32,472 nucleotides of DNA, taken from positions 1 to 32,472 of the forward strand of contig CAJOLR010000023.1 in NCBI GenBank assembly GCA_905235565.1, in the 5' to 3' direction. Shown here in pieces: positions 17,987-25,946 of this stretch. The DNA comes from an uncultured Bacteroidaceae bacterium. Its GTDB lineage: Bacteria; Bacteroidota; Bacteroidia; Bacteroidales; Bacteroidaceae. The notes under the pieces were generated by a model that was given only the letters and a program-made list of their open reading frames with translations, was not told the DNA's origin and did no database searches. Within the stretch, counting starts at the first letter, position 1. Each line of letters begins with the position of its first letter. Both the position numbers and the translations under genes were made by a program.

Positions 17987-19231
17987 ATGATAGAGAATAC
18001 CTTAGAACTGCTTAAGAATGCATCGTACTCTCTCCCGATGCTGGAGGAGAACCTGATAAATGATGTGTTGCTCACTCTGGCCAGTGCCATTGAGAGCAAC
18101 TCTGCCGTCCTGCTTGAGGCAAACGCCCGCGATCTGGCCCGAATGGACCGCAGCAATCCTGTCTATGACCGCCTGATGCTGACCGATGAGCGTCTTAAAG
18201 GCATAGCCTCCGATATGCGTCATGTGGCGGAACTTGAGAATCCGGTAGGCAAGGTTATTGACGAACGCGTGCGTCCCAACGGCATGAAGCTGACACGTGT
18301 AAGAGTTCCGTTCGGAGTTATCGGGGTCATATACGAGGCCCGTCCAAACGTGAGTTTTGATGTGTTCTCGCTCTGTTTCAAGTCACGCAACGCATGTGCG
18401 CTCAAGGGCGGCAGCGATGCCTATGACTCCAACTGTGCAATCGTTGACCTGATACACAGTGTGCTCAGGCAGAAGGGAATTGACCCCCATGTGGTTGAAC
18501 TTCTTCCCGCCGGCCATGAGGCAGCTGCCGAGCTCATGAAGGCGGTAGGTCTGGTAGACCTGCTGATACCTCGCGGCAGCGCCCGCCTTATCAAGTCAGT
18601 ACGCGAGCAGGCCCAGATACCTTGCATAGAGACCGGAGCCGGAGTCTGCCACACCTATTTTGACCTGGAGGGAGACCTTAAGAAAGGCTCCGATATCATA
18701 TTCAACGCCAAGACCCGCCGTGTGAGCGTTTGTAATGCGCTTGACTCACTGGTTATCCATGCCGGCCGTCTGAGTGACCTTCCGGAACTCTGCATCCGCA
18801 TGGCCGCCAGGAACGTAGTGATAGAGGCCGATGGGCAGGCTTATGCCGCACTTGAGGGCAAGTATCCTGCCGAACTGCTTGAGCATGCCACCGATGACAG
18901 TTTCGGAAAGGAGTACCTGGCATACCGTATGTCGGTCAAGACCGTAGGGTCGTTTGACGAGGCTCTGATGCATATCCGCCGTTTCACCTCACATCACAGC
19001 GAGAGCATAGTGACTGAGAATGCAGAGCACGCGCGCAAGTTCCAGCAGTATACAGATGCCGCCTGCGTATATGTGAACGTATCCACCGCATTCACTGACG
19101 GCGCACAGTTCGGGCTGGGAGCCGAGATTGGCATCAGCACCCAGAAGATGCATGCACGCGGTCCTATGGGACTTGAAGAGATAACAACTTACAAATGGCT
19201 GATAAACGGTGACGGCCAGACACGTAACTAA
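17987..19231 (+). CDS. proA: Glutamate-5-semialdehyde dehydrogenase (gamma-glutamyl phosphate reductase)
   Basis: The 414-residue enzyme reduces glutamyl-5-phosphate with NADPH to the semialdehyde, which closes to pyrroline-5-carboxylate. Aldehyde-dehydrogenase-like motifs include [57 protein letters not shown], and [12 protein letters not shown]-type sequence here seen as [13 protein letters not shown] with the catalytic Cys. The end [20 protein letters not shown] is typical. The length is normal. It lies three bases after proB and 12 nt before argF'. Confidence 0.95.
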   Translation: MIENTLELLKNASYSLPMLEENLINDVLLTLASAIESNSAVLLEANARDLARMDRSNPVYDRLMLTDERLKGIASDMRHVAELENPVGKVIDERVRPNGMKLTRVRVPFGVIGVIYEARPNVSFDVFSLCFKSRNACALKGGSDAYDSNCAIVDLIHSVLRQKGIDPHVVELLPAGHEAAAELMKAVGLVDLLIPRGSARLIKSVREQAQIPCIETGAGVCHTYFDLEGDLKKGSDIIFNAKTRRVSVCNALDSLVIHAGRLSDLPELCIRMAARNVVIEADGQAYAALEGKYPAELLEHATDDSFGKEYLAYRMSVKTVGSFDEALMHIRRFTSHHSESIVTENAEHARKFQQYTDAACVYVNVSTAFTDGAQFGLGAEIGISTQKMHARGPMGLEEITTYKWLINGDGQTRN

Positions 19232-19243
19232 AGAACAGACTAT

Positions 19244-20200
19244 ATGAGACATTTTACTTGTGTAAAGGATCTGGGAGACCTGCATCAGGCATTGCAGGAA
19301 GCCCTTGAGATAAAGAAAGACCGTTTCAGATATGTAGAGCTTGGACGCAACAAGACCTTGCTCATGGTTTTCTTCAATTCCAGTCTGCGAACCCGTTTGA
19401 GCACCCAGAAGGCAGCTCTTAACCTGGGTATGAACGTAATAGTCCTGGATGTCAACCAGGGTGCCTGGAAGCTTGAGACCGAGCGCGGGGTAATCATGGA
19501 CGGCGATAAGTCAGAGCATCTGCTCGAAGCCATTCCTGTAATGGGGTGCTACTGTGACGTAATTGGTGTCCGTTCATTCGCCCGTTTTGAGAGCCGCGAG
19601 GATGATTATCAGGAAAAGATCCTAAATCAGTTCATACAGTATTCAGGCCGTCCTGTATTCTCAATGGAGGCAGCTACAGGCCATCCGCTCCAGAGTTTTG
19701 CCGATTGGATCACCATCGAGGAGCACAAGACCGTGGAACGTCCCAAGGTAGTCATGAGCTGGGCTCCGCATCCCAAGTCATTGCCGCAGGCAGTACCCAA
19801 CTCGTTCGCCCAGTGGATGGTGGCCGCCGGTTATGAAGTTGTGATAACCCATCCGGAAGGCTATGAGCTGGATCCCAGGTTTACCCAGGGTGCCAGGATA
19901 GAATATGACCAGATGAAGGCTTTTGAGGGTGCGCATTTCATCTACGGCAAGAACTGGTCGGCCGCCAGCCCTGAACACTACGGACATATTCTCAGTACAG
20001 ACCGCAGTTGGACTGTCAGTGACCGTCAGATGGCAGTAACGGACAATGCCTATTTCATGCACTGTCTGCCCGTACGCCGTAACATGATAGTTACAGATGA
20101 TGTGATCGAGGGACCGCGTTCACTGGTCATACCCGAGGCAGCCAACCGTGAAATATCGGCCACGGTTGTACTGAAAAAGATACTTGAAGGTCTCGGCTAA
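19244..20200 (+). CDS. argF': N-succinylornithine carbamoyltransferase
   Basis: This 318-residue protein is collinear, as I recall it, with the Bacteroides fragilis enzyme that carbamoylates N-succinyl-L-ornithine in the acylated arginine route. Conserved parts are FFNSSLRTRLSTQKAALNLG (43-62), NQGAWKLETERGVIMDGDK (71-89), ATGHPLQSFAD (residues near 150), the MSWAPHPKSLPQAVPNSFAQW segment, and MHCLPVRRN near the end. In the loop that sets acyl specificity, position 90 is Ser (GDKSEH) where B. fragilis has Pro; the acetylornithine enzymes carry Glu at the equivalent place. Lack of Glu argues for succinyl rather than acetyl substrate. It is the last gene of the operon, five bases from the stop of the convergent NigD-like gene. 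Confidence 0.9.
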   Translation: MRHFTCVKDLGDLHQALQEALEIKKDRFRYVELGRNKTLLMVFFNSSLRTRLSTQKAALNLGMNVIVLDVNQGAWKLETERGVIMDGDKSEHLLEAIPVMGCYCDVIGVRSFARFESREDDYQEKILNQFIQYSGRPVFSMEAATGHPLQSFADWITIEEHKTVERPKVVMSWAPHPKSLPQAVPNSFAQWMVAAGYEVVITHPEGYELDPRFTQGARIEYDQMKAFEGAHFIYGKNWSAASPEHYGHILSTDRSWTVSDRQMAVTDNAYFMHCLPVRRNMIVTDDVIEGPRSLVIPEAANREISATVVLKKILEGLG

Positions 20201-20205
20201 GAAAT

Positions 20206-20832
20206 TTACCTGTAAATAAGCTTATACTCATAGTCTTCCTCGTAGCCCTTGCAGCTCAGGAAGACTGTGTCGTTCTTGGCAAGTCCGTATCCATATAGCG
20301 GAATGGATATATAAGCATATTTGGAGTAAACGGGTTTATCGCCGTAAGCATTGTGATAAAGGGTGAAACCGGTCATGCCCGGAGTTTCTATATGTGAGTA
20401 TATAAGGCCGTGCTTCGTACCCTCCTTCTGTACTTTAATGCATACATGCAGGTTTAGGAATCCTCCTCCGATGTAGATGCTCTCTATCTTGACCGGATCC
20501 TTGATACGCATCGTGTCTGGAATCAGGGAGTCTTCGGGAGCTATGTATGAGAGGGTAGGAACCATTTGCAGGATTCGGGCAGTGTTGTCCTCATTCAGGG
20601 CTATGGATGCAACCATCCTGTAGGTTGTATCGGGCTTGAGTTTTTCGCTATTTTCACTAATCCTGTATGACTTGCCGAAATCATCTCTCAACATTGAGAC
20701 ATACCCCTGGCTGTTGGTCATTCCGGTCATGAAACCGCTGGTCATGGTCTCAATTTCCTGTTGTTCGTCATCATTGCAGGAAATCAAGAGAGCCAGAGTG
20801 AGTAACGGTAATAATAGTCCTTTTCTTTTCAT
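20206..20832 (-). CDS. NigD-like lipoprotein
   Basis: The 208-residue protein begins with a lipoprotein signal (LLTLALLISCNDDEQ; Cys19). It has a small N-terminal beta domain (YVSMLRDDFGKSYRISEN, YRMVASIALNEDN) and a C-terminal part with KDPVKIESIYIGGGFLNLHV, the feature I associate with NigD-like proteins of Bacteroidales. These were named from a bacteriocin locus, but most members have no known role, and no bacteriocin genes are seen here. Its start overlaps the stop of the acyltransferase gene (ATGA), so it ends the five-gene operon from the PASTA gene. Confidence 0.65.
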   Translation of the reverse strand: MKRKGLLLPLLTLALLISCNDDEQQEIETMTSGFMTGMTNSQGYVSMLRDDFGKSYRISENSEKLKPDTTYRMVASIALNEDNTARILQMVPTLSYIAPEDSLIPDTMRIKDPVKIESIYIGGGFLNLHVCIKVQKEGTKHGLIYSHIETPGMTGFTLYHNAYGDKPVYSKYAYISIPLYGYGLAKNDTVFLSCKGYEEDYEYKLIYR

Positions 20833-21992
20833 TGTTCCTTAATAGCATTGAGGTGATTAATGAGTGGATTGGCATACATCGTGAGAATCCTTTCACGCAG
20901 AAAATCCCAGTCAGGGTCAGGTATGTCTATTTTTGCCAGCTGTCCGTCCAGATACTTCCTGAATTCATCCTTTTCTGTCTGAGTGTAGAATGCGGCTTGG
21001 GTGTCGTCACCGTGTAGCATGTCCAATGCAATACGGTTACACGGGTATATGCGGTAGCCCTTGAATATATGGCTGTCAATTATATGCGCCACCTGGTCCA
21101 GAAACTGGTTGCGGGGTACGGAACTGTCAAAAGCAGCTATCTCCGGGTCAATCGGGGCCGATACCTGATAATGGATATGTCCCTTGAATCCGAATATTCC
21201 GGTCTTCATGTTGTCCAGGTCAGCCTGTTCGCTCTTTACGTATTCCGGATTATCCCGCTTCAACTGGAATTCGGCAGCCTTGAGCCAGTCACAAGGGTCA
21301 TACTCATAGCTTATCGTAAGCGGGCATATGTGCAGGGACTGCAACCGTTCAGAGAGTGGCATGTCATCGGGCCCTGACATCGCCAGCATTTTGAGTACGC
21401 TTTTCTGGGTGCGGTCATCCGAATCCTTGGCGCGGCCTTCACGCTGTGCCAGCCATACCGGACTATTCTTCTCCTGGATGACAAAACGTATGTATCTTGA
21501 CAGCTGTCTGGATGATTCCAGAAGCTCGGCGGCGGTAGCGGAGCGGTTTACTATGAAACTGCGGTTAAGGCGTACCAGAGTCTCTATCCACGGGTGGATG
21601 AGCAGGTTATTGCCTATCCCTATTTCTACCGATTTCTTGTCTGCCAGGAGCAATATGTAGTCCAGGAATGCGGAGTCCAGGACTATGTCCCTGTGGTTTG
21701 AAATATAAATGAAGTCTTCCCTTCCTTCAGAAAGTGCCGAAAAGTCCTTTGTCAGACCGGTGCTGGCCTTTTTCAGTATCCTTTTCAAGAAAGGATAGAT
21801 CATTCCCTTCTGGAAGCTGTTCACAGTCTTGAAACGTTTGGTGTATAGCTTATGGGCCCAGATAGGTACACCCTTCACTACATCCTTGACAACCCTGACG
21901 AATGCGGGGTCATCAAGCAGTGAAAGCACGGCACCACGTACCTCATTGTCCTCAAGGGAACGCATCTTCTCGAATTCGGAAGGAATCTCCAT
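20829..21992 (-). CDS. Acyltransferase of the glycerol-phosphate acyltransferase type
   Basis: The start at 21992 is preferred: the longer frame to 22037 would overlap the end of ddl, whereas this one leaves a 10-nt gap. The 387-residue product has the catalytic-type motif SNHRDIVLD (98-106) followed by a stretch with FIVNRSATAAELLESSRQL and VWLAQREGRAKDSDD, which fill the acceptor and phosphate-binding places of PlsC-like enzymes. Note five residues, not four, separate His100 and Asp106. No transmembrane helix is evident, so it would attach peripherally to the membrane. A phospholipid or aminolipid acylation step is probable, the acceptor unknown. Confidence 0.75.
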   Translation of the reverse strand: MEIPSEFEKMRSLEDNEVRGAVLSLLDDPAFVRVVKDVVKGVPIWAHKLYTKRFKTVNSFQKGMIYPFLKRILKKASTGLTKDFSALSEGREDFIYISNHRDIVLDSAFLDYILLLADKKSVEIGIGNNLLIHPWIETLVRLNRSFIVNRSATAAELLESSRQLSRYIRFVIQEKNSPVWLAQREGRAKDSDDRTQKSVLKMLAMSGPDDMPLSERLQSLHICPLTISYEYDPCDWLKAAEFQLKRDNPEYVKSEQADLDNMKTGIFGFKGHIHYQVSAPIDPEIAAFDSSVPRNQFLDQVAHIIDSHIFKGYRIYPCNRIALDMLHGDDTQAAFYTQTEKDEFRKYLDGQLAKIDIPDPDWDFLRERILTMYANPLINHLNAIKEQ

Positions 21993-22002
21993 CGCTGTTG
22001 TC

Positions 22003-22980
22003 TTAGAAACTGTCCTCAATAATCTCAGTGAAAACATCCGTAAGGTTCATGCCTGCTGCCTTTATCTGCTGCGGAATGAAACTGGTGGCGGTCATGCCCG
22101 GGGTGGTGTTCACCTCAAGTAGGTTAATCTTGTCGCCGTCAGTGATTATATAGTCATTCCTGATAATGCCGTGACAACCTATCAGGTCATATATCTTTGC
22201 AGTCAGGTCCTGGATGCGGTCACGCAAATCATCAGGAATGCGGGCAGGGGTAATCTCCTCCACATTGCCGTTGTATTTTGCGTCATAATCAAAGAAGTCA
22301 CTCTTGGGAACCACTTCGGTAACCGGCAGCTTGACCTCACGTCTGCGGGTCTTGTAGTATCCGTTGGTAACCTCTGTGCCCTGCATGAACGATTCAATCA
22401 TTATCTCATTGTTCTCCTTGAAAGCCTCCTCTACAGCCGGTATTATCTGTTCACGGGTCTTAACCTTGGTGGTGCCAAAGCTTGATCCTCCGTCGGTGGG
22501 CTTGATGAAGCAGGGCAGTCCCACCTTGCGTATTATCTTGTCAGGATCAACGGAATCACCCTTACGCAGGCGGCGTGAATTGGCTACGTTAACCTTGCAG
22601 CTCTTCATGGTCTTGTTGAGCACGAATTTGTTGAAAGTAAGTGCCGATGCCAATACATCACATGTGGAGAACGGGATGCGCATAAGTCTGAGATATCCTT
22701 CAAATACGCCGTTTTCACCGGGGGTTCCGTGTATTGTGATGTATGCGTAATCAAACACTTTCCTGGTGCTCCCCATCAGGAAACCGAAATCATTACGGTC
22801 AACCGGGACGGTAACTCCGTCCTTTATGTGAACCTGCCAGTTCTTTCCCTCAATCTCAACGATGTAGGGCTCATATCTATCCTTGTCCATGTGCTCAAGG
22901 ATAGTGGCTGCACTCCTTAATGAAACCGGATTCTCGCTGGAATCTCCTCCTGCTACTATTGCAATTATGCGTTTGCTCAT
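22003..22980 (-). CDS. ddl: D-alanine--D-alanine ligase
   Basis: The 325-residue ATP-grasp enzyme joins two D-alanines for peptidoglycan precursors. It opens with IIAIVAGGDSSENPVSLRSA, the D-Ala binding start of Ddl. Later come HGTPGENGVFEGYLRLMRIPF, CFIKPTDGGSSFGTTKV (ATP loop), EVTNGYY and the metal-binding LLEVNTTPGMTATSFIPQQ near the C-terminus. The length is normal. It lies 15 nt downstream of rluD and in a unit with the PASTA protein and an acyltransferase, so envelope synthesis is the common theme. Confidence 0.95.
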   Translation of the reverse strand: MSKRIIAIVAGGDSSENPVSLRSAATILEHMDKDRYEPYIVEIEGKNWQVHIKDGVTVPVDRNDFGFLMGSTRKVFDYAYITIHGTPGENGVFEGYLRLMRIPFSTCDVLASALTFNKFVLNKTMKSCKVNVANSRRLRKGDSVDPDKIIRKVGLPCFIKPTDGGSSFGTTKVKTREQIIPAVEEAFKENNEIMIESFMQGTEVTNGYYKTRRREVKLPVTEVVPKSDFFDYDAKYNGNVEEITPARIPDDLRDRIQDLTAKIYDLIGCHGIIRNDYIITDGDKINLLEVNTTPGMTATSFIPQQIKAAGMNLTDVFTEIIEDSF

Positions 22981-22995
22981 ATTATTGTACTATTT

Positions 22996-24069
22996 TTAAA
23001 AATCTCTTGATTTTACGTAGTCACGCCATCTCCCTATGAGAGTAGCCATATCTTCCGGCAGTTCAGAGTTGAAGAACATCTCCTTACCGCTGACAGGGTG
23101 TACAAAACCCAGGGTTTTGGCGTGAAGTGCCTGTCGCGGACACACTTCAAAGCAGTTCTGTACAAACTGACGGTATCGGCTGTATGTGGTTCCTTTCAGT
23201 ATCTGGTCTCCTCCGTAACGGCTGTCGCTGAACAGAGGGTGGCCTATGTGTTTCATGTGCACCCTGATCTGGTGTGTCCGTCCGGTCTCCAGACGGCATT
23301 CCACCAACGATGTATACCCGAACCTTTCCAGAACGGTATAGTGGGTAACAGCATGCTTGCCCACTTCCGGGTCAAAAGACACAGCCATCTGCAGCCGGTC
23401 CTTGGGGTTGCGGGTTATCTGGCTCTCAACTGTGCCTTCGGCAGGGTCGGGAACGCCCCAAACCAGGGCCTGATATGCCCGCTTGGTGGTCTTGTCATAA
23501 AACTGCTTGCCCAGGCCGGTTTTTGCATCGGGGGTCTTTGCCACTACCAGCAGACCTGATGTGTCCTTGTCTATACGGTGTACAAGACCCACTTGGGGGC
23601 TGTTAGGGTCATAATCCTTGTTGTCGCGCATATGCCACGCTACAGCATTGACCAGTGTGCCGTGAAAGTTGCCGCATCCCGGGTGTACAACAAGTCCGGC
23701 AGGCTTGTTTACCACCATAAGGCAGTCGTCTTCATAAACTATATCCAGAGGAATCTCCTCGGGCTCTATATCGCTGCTGTAACGCGGACGGTCCATCATG
23801 ACCGTGATCACGTCCAGCGGCTTGACCTTATAATTACTCTTTACTGGGCGGCCGTTTGCCATCACCATTCCGGCATCGGCAGCTTTCTGTATCCGATTGC
23901 GTGAGGCATGTTCCAGATGGTCAAACAGGAACTTGTCCACACGGAGCAGACTCTGGCCCTTATCAGCTGCAACGCGGAAATGCTCATAGAGTTCTACCGC
24001 ATCAGGGGCAGGTTCCAGGTCGTCCAGCGACTCGTCAATCTCATCTTGCAGTTCCTGCATGGGGGTCAT
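22996..24069 (-). CDS. rluD: RluD-family 23S rRNA pseudouridine synthase
   Basis: The 357-residue protein has an N-terminal S4 RNA-binding domain (about 40-92: LRVDKFLFDHLEHASRNRIQ, GRPVKSNYKVKPLD) and the RsuA/RluA catalytic domain. The active-site stretch is GLVHRIDKDTSGLLVVAKT with catalytic Asp167, preceded by NKPAGLVVHPG (121-131) and followed by GRTHQIRVHMKHIGHPLFSD. RluD in E. coli modifies helix 69 of 23S rRNA. The Bacteroidetes member is probably equivalent, though RluC-like specificity cannot be ruled out. Start ATG overlaps the PASTA stop by four bases. Confidence 0.9.
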   Translation of the reverse strand: MTPMQELQDEIDESLDDLEPAPDAVELYEHFRVAADKGQSLLRVDKFLFDHLEHASRNRIQKAADAGMVMANGRPVKSNYKVKPLDVITVMMDRPRYSSDIEPEEIPLDIVYEDDCLMVVNKPAGLVVHPGCGNFHGTLVNAVAWHMRDNKDYDPNSPQVGLVHRIDKDTSGLLVVAKTPDAKTGLGKQFYDKTTKRAYQALVWGVPDPAEGTVESQITRNPKDRLQMAVSFDPEVGKHAVTHYTVLERFGYTSLVECRLETGRTHQIRVHMKHIGHPLFSDSRYGGDQILKGTTYSRYRQFVQNCFEVCPRQALHAKTLGFVHPVSGKEMFFNSELPEDMATLIGRWRDYVKSRDF

Positions 24070-24680
24070 TCAAAGAATTCAGAGTCAATTATAGTTGTAG
24101 AGTCGGCCTCCTCTATGCTTTCCACAGGATTGCCGTTTCCGGCAACGATGGTCAGGGTGGATCCTTCGGGTATCTCGGTGCCGGCCTCAATGGTCTCTCC
24201 CTTATATCTTATCTCATAAACCCAGTCCAAATCACCGTCCACATAAACCGTTTTGTCCAGTTTGAATCCTGCAGCTTCAAGTCTTGATTCGGCCGCACGC
24301 AGCGAACTGTTGTCGGCCACATCGGGTACAGCTCTCATGGGTTCCTTTCCGGAATTCAGGGTCAGATATACCTTACGCCCATCCTTTACATAGGCGCCGG
24401 GCTTGGGTTTTTGCTCAATGACACCGCCCTCAACCGCCATCTTGTCATACTTATAGTCCGTAACCTCATATTTCAGCCCGATTGATGCGAGAGCCTGTCC
24501 GGCCTCCTCCTCATACATACCTGACACATCCGGCACTGTGATATATTGGCCGTGGAGTGTATATGATTTTATCCACCTTAATGTCAAGAGCACCAGGATG
24601 GTTCCTATGACAACCATTGCCAGCACATTGATCAGTATAATTACTAAACCGCTTACTTTACTGTTTTTTCCTTTAGCCAT
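24066..24680 (-). CDS. Membrane-anchored PASTA-domain protein
   Basis: The start at 24680 (MAKGKNSKVSG) is preferred to one four codons upstream; it gives 204 residues. A short basic cytoplasmic end precedes one transmembrane helix (about 9-35: GLVIILINVLAMVVIGTILVLL). Outside are two PASTA repeats: VPDVSGMYEEEAGQAL...YVKDGRKVYLTLNSG and VPDVADNSSLRAAESRLEAAGF...EGSTLTIVAGNG, then an acidic tail. PASTA domains bind peptidoglycan or its precursors. There is no kinase domain and none next to the gene, unlike the PASTA kinases of Firmicutes. It leads an operon with rluD and ddl, which points to a role in wall growth. Confidence 0.85.
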   Translation of the reverse strand: MAKGKNSKVSGLVIILINVLAMVVIGTILVLLTLRWIKSYTLHGQYITVPDVSGMYEEEAGQALASIGLKYEVTDYKYDKMAVEGGVIEQKPKPGAYVKDGRKVYLTLNSGKEPMRAVPDVADNSSLRAAESRLEAAGFKLDKTVYVDGDLDWVYEIRYKGETIEAGTEIPEGSTLTIVAGNGNPVESIEEADSTTIIDSEFFE

Positions 24681-24706
24681 TCTTATGTTCAAGAAGTTTC
24701 AAACTA

Positions 24707-24714
24707 CAAAAGTA
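24707..24714 (-). promoter_or_regulatory. -7 box of the PASTA-rluD-ddl operon
   Basis: TACTTTTG on the minus strand matches TAnnTTTG and lies 26 bp before the PASTA start. There is no TTTG at -33. The position relative to the start makes it the best candidate promoter for the five-gene operon. Confidence 0.4.
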
Positions 24715-24773
24715 ATAATTATTCCTATTCTTTTGGGATTATAATGAAATCTTACTTTTATCCAGAGTTCCTG

Positions 24774-24848
24774 ACACTCTATGAAATAACCTGTCAAACA
24801 CCTGTAAATCAATCAGTGATCCATGTTTTACAGAAGATCAAAGAGTGT
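24774..24848. repeat. Nested inverted repeats between the susCD terminator and the PASTA promoter
   Basis: An outer pair ACACTCT/AGAGTGT (24774-24780, 24842-24848) encloses an inner pair CTGTAAA/TTTACAG (24802-24808, 24827-24833) with an 18-nt loop. This is the main content of the 241-bp gap 24681-24921, apart from the terminator and the -7 box. It might fold as RNA or mark a protein site; no known riboswitch is recognised. Confidence 0.25.
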
Positions 24849-24860
24849 GGCATACACTTA

Positions 24861-24898
24861 AAAAAGAAGAGGCTGGCTATAAATTGAAGCCAGCCTCT
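24861..24898 (-). terminator. Intrinsic terminator of the susC-susD-lipoprotein operon
   Basis: A perfect 11-bp stem (24868-24878 with 24888-24898) encloses a nine-base loop. On the minus strand the hairpin is followed directly by TTCTTTTTTAAG. It starts 24 nt after the stop of the lipoprotein gene, exactly where the operon should end. Confidence 0.9.
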
Positions 24899-24921
24899 AT
24901 AGTTTACCGTATGTCTGCCAA

Positions 24922-25923
24922 TTACAATGACTGGGAGAAATCAAAGATATAGTCATCACTACCGAATGGCAAAGTACCCAGCTCAATGATCCAAGCAGCG
25001 TTCATAGTAACATAAAGCTTGCTGGTTTTGGTATCAAGTTCTGCATTGGCATTGGTGAATCTGAATTCTCCAAGGTAGGGATAAGTGCCATAGTAATAGA
25101 AGTTTTCATCAGTCTGTCCGACAACCTGATCCGGAATTGAAACAGAATAGTCTTTCTTGTTGATGTAAACCTTCATCTGCTCGTCATATCCCCATCCATA
25201 CCAGTCAAAGGTGATGATAAGGCCGATGATATCGTCTGCAGTAAAGTCACTGCCATAGATCTCTGCCGGTATATCAGCCGATGCCATTCTGGTAATATCA
25301 GCACCATAAGATGCCTCATAGTCAGAACCGGCACTTTCAGTGCAGAGAATGGTGTTGCCACCTGCAAAATGAGCCTCGTTCAGAGGAGCTGCAGCGGTAA
25401 ACGTAGCGCAGTAGTTATACTTGGAACCGTCAGGCATAGACAGGATTGTAGGAGCACGATGGTTGAAACCCATTACAGGTGACCAACCGGGAACCACAGT
25501 TCCGTCCTTATGAATGACATTTGCAGTAAACTGCATCTTGTCCCCAATCATGGGTGATGGGATGCCAAGTTCTGCGCAAAGCGCAGGCATATCAATCTTG
25601 ACATCAGCAGGGAAAGATGTTATGCCTTCAGCAGCAATTGCAGAAGTAACCTCACCGACAACGGGAGTATAGACGCAAAGCAACTGAGCCTCCTTGAAAT
25701 AGGATTGGTAATCACCCATATACTTAGGTACATCCAGACGGACATGGTAGTCACCATCTGTAGTACCGGCAGCAAGAAGGAGGTCATATTGTGTATTTTT
25801 GCTTACAGATACAGAGAATGTATGCAACGTACCCTCAAGATCATAAGGAAGCTCGGGATCCTTGCTGCATCCGGCAAGAACTGCCGGAATAGCCATAGCC
25901 AAAATTATTTTTGATGTTTTCAT
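24922..25923 (-). CDS. Lipoprotein of unknown function downstream of susD
   Basis: The start at 25923 (MKTSKIILAMAIPAVLAGCSK) gives a clear signal with lipobox LAGC (Cys19). An upstream GTG would overlap the susD stop and adds nothing. The 333-residue product has beta-rich segments (TLHTFSVSVSKNTQYDLLLAAGTTDGDYHVRLDVP, MQFTANVIHKDGTVVPGWSP, KSYSV-like strands) and many aromatics in the C-terminal half (DWYGWGYDEQMKVYI, NFYYYGTYPYLGEF). I do not recognise a named family. As third gene after susC-susD and before the terminator, it is likely a surface lipoprotein that helps bind the same nutrient, as SusE/SusF-type partners do (inference). Confidence 0.75.
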   Translation of the reverse strand: MKTSKIILAMAIPAVLAGCSKDPELPYDLEGTLHTFSVSVSKNTQYDLLLAAGTTDGDYHVRLDVPKYMGDYQSYFKEAQLLCVYTPVVGEVTSAIAAEGITSFPADVKIDMPALCAELGIPSPMIGDKMQFTANVIHKDGTVVPGWSPVMGFNHRAPTILSMPDGSKYNYCATFTAAAPLNEAHFAGGNTILCTESAGSDYEASYGADITRMASADIPAEIYGSDFTADDIIGLIITFDWYGWGYDEQMKVYINKKDYSVSIPDQVVGQTDENFYYYGTYPYLGEFRFTNANAELDTKTSKLYVTMNAAWIIELGTLPFGSDDYIFDFSQSL

Positions 25924-25946
25924 ATTGTTGAATCTGTTAAAGTTAA

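Noticed and set aside
20180-20210. Terminator between argF' and the NigD-like gene
   Set aside because: The five-base gap and its surroundings hold no hairpin.
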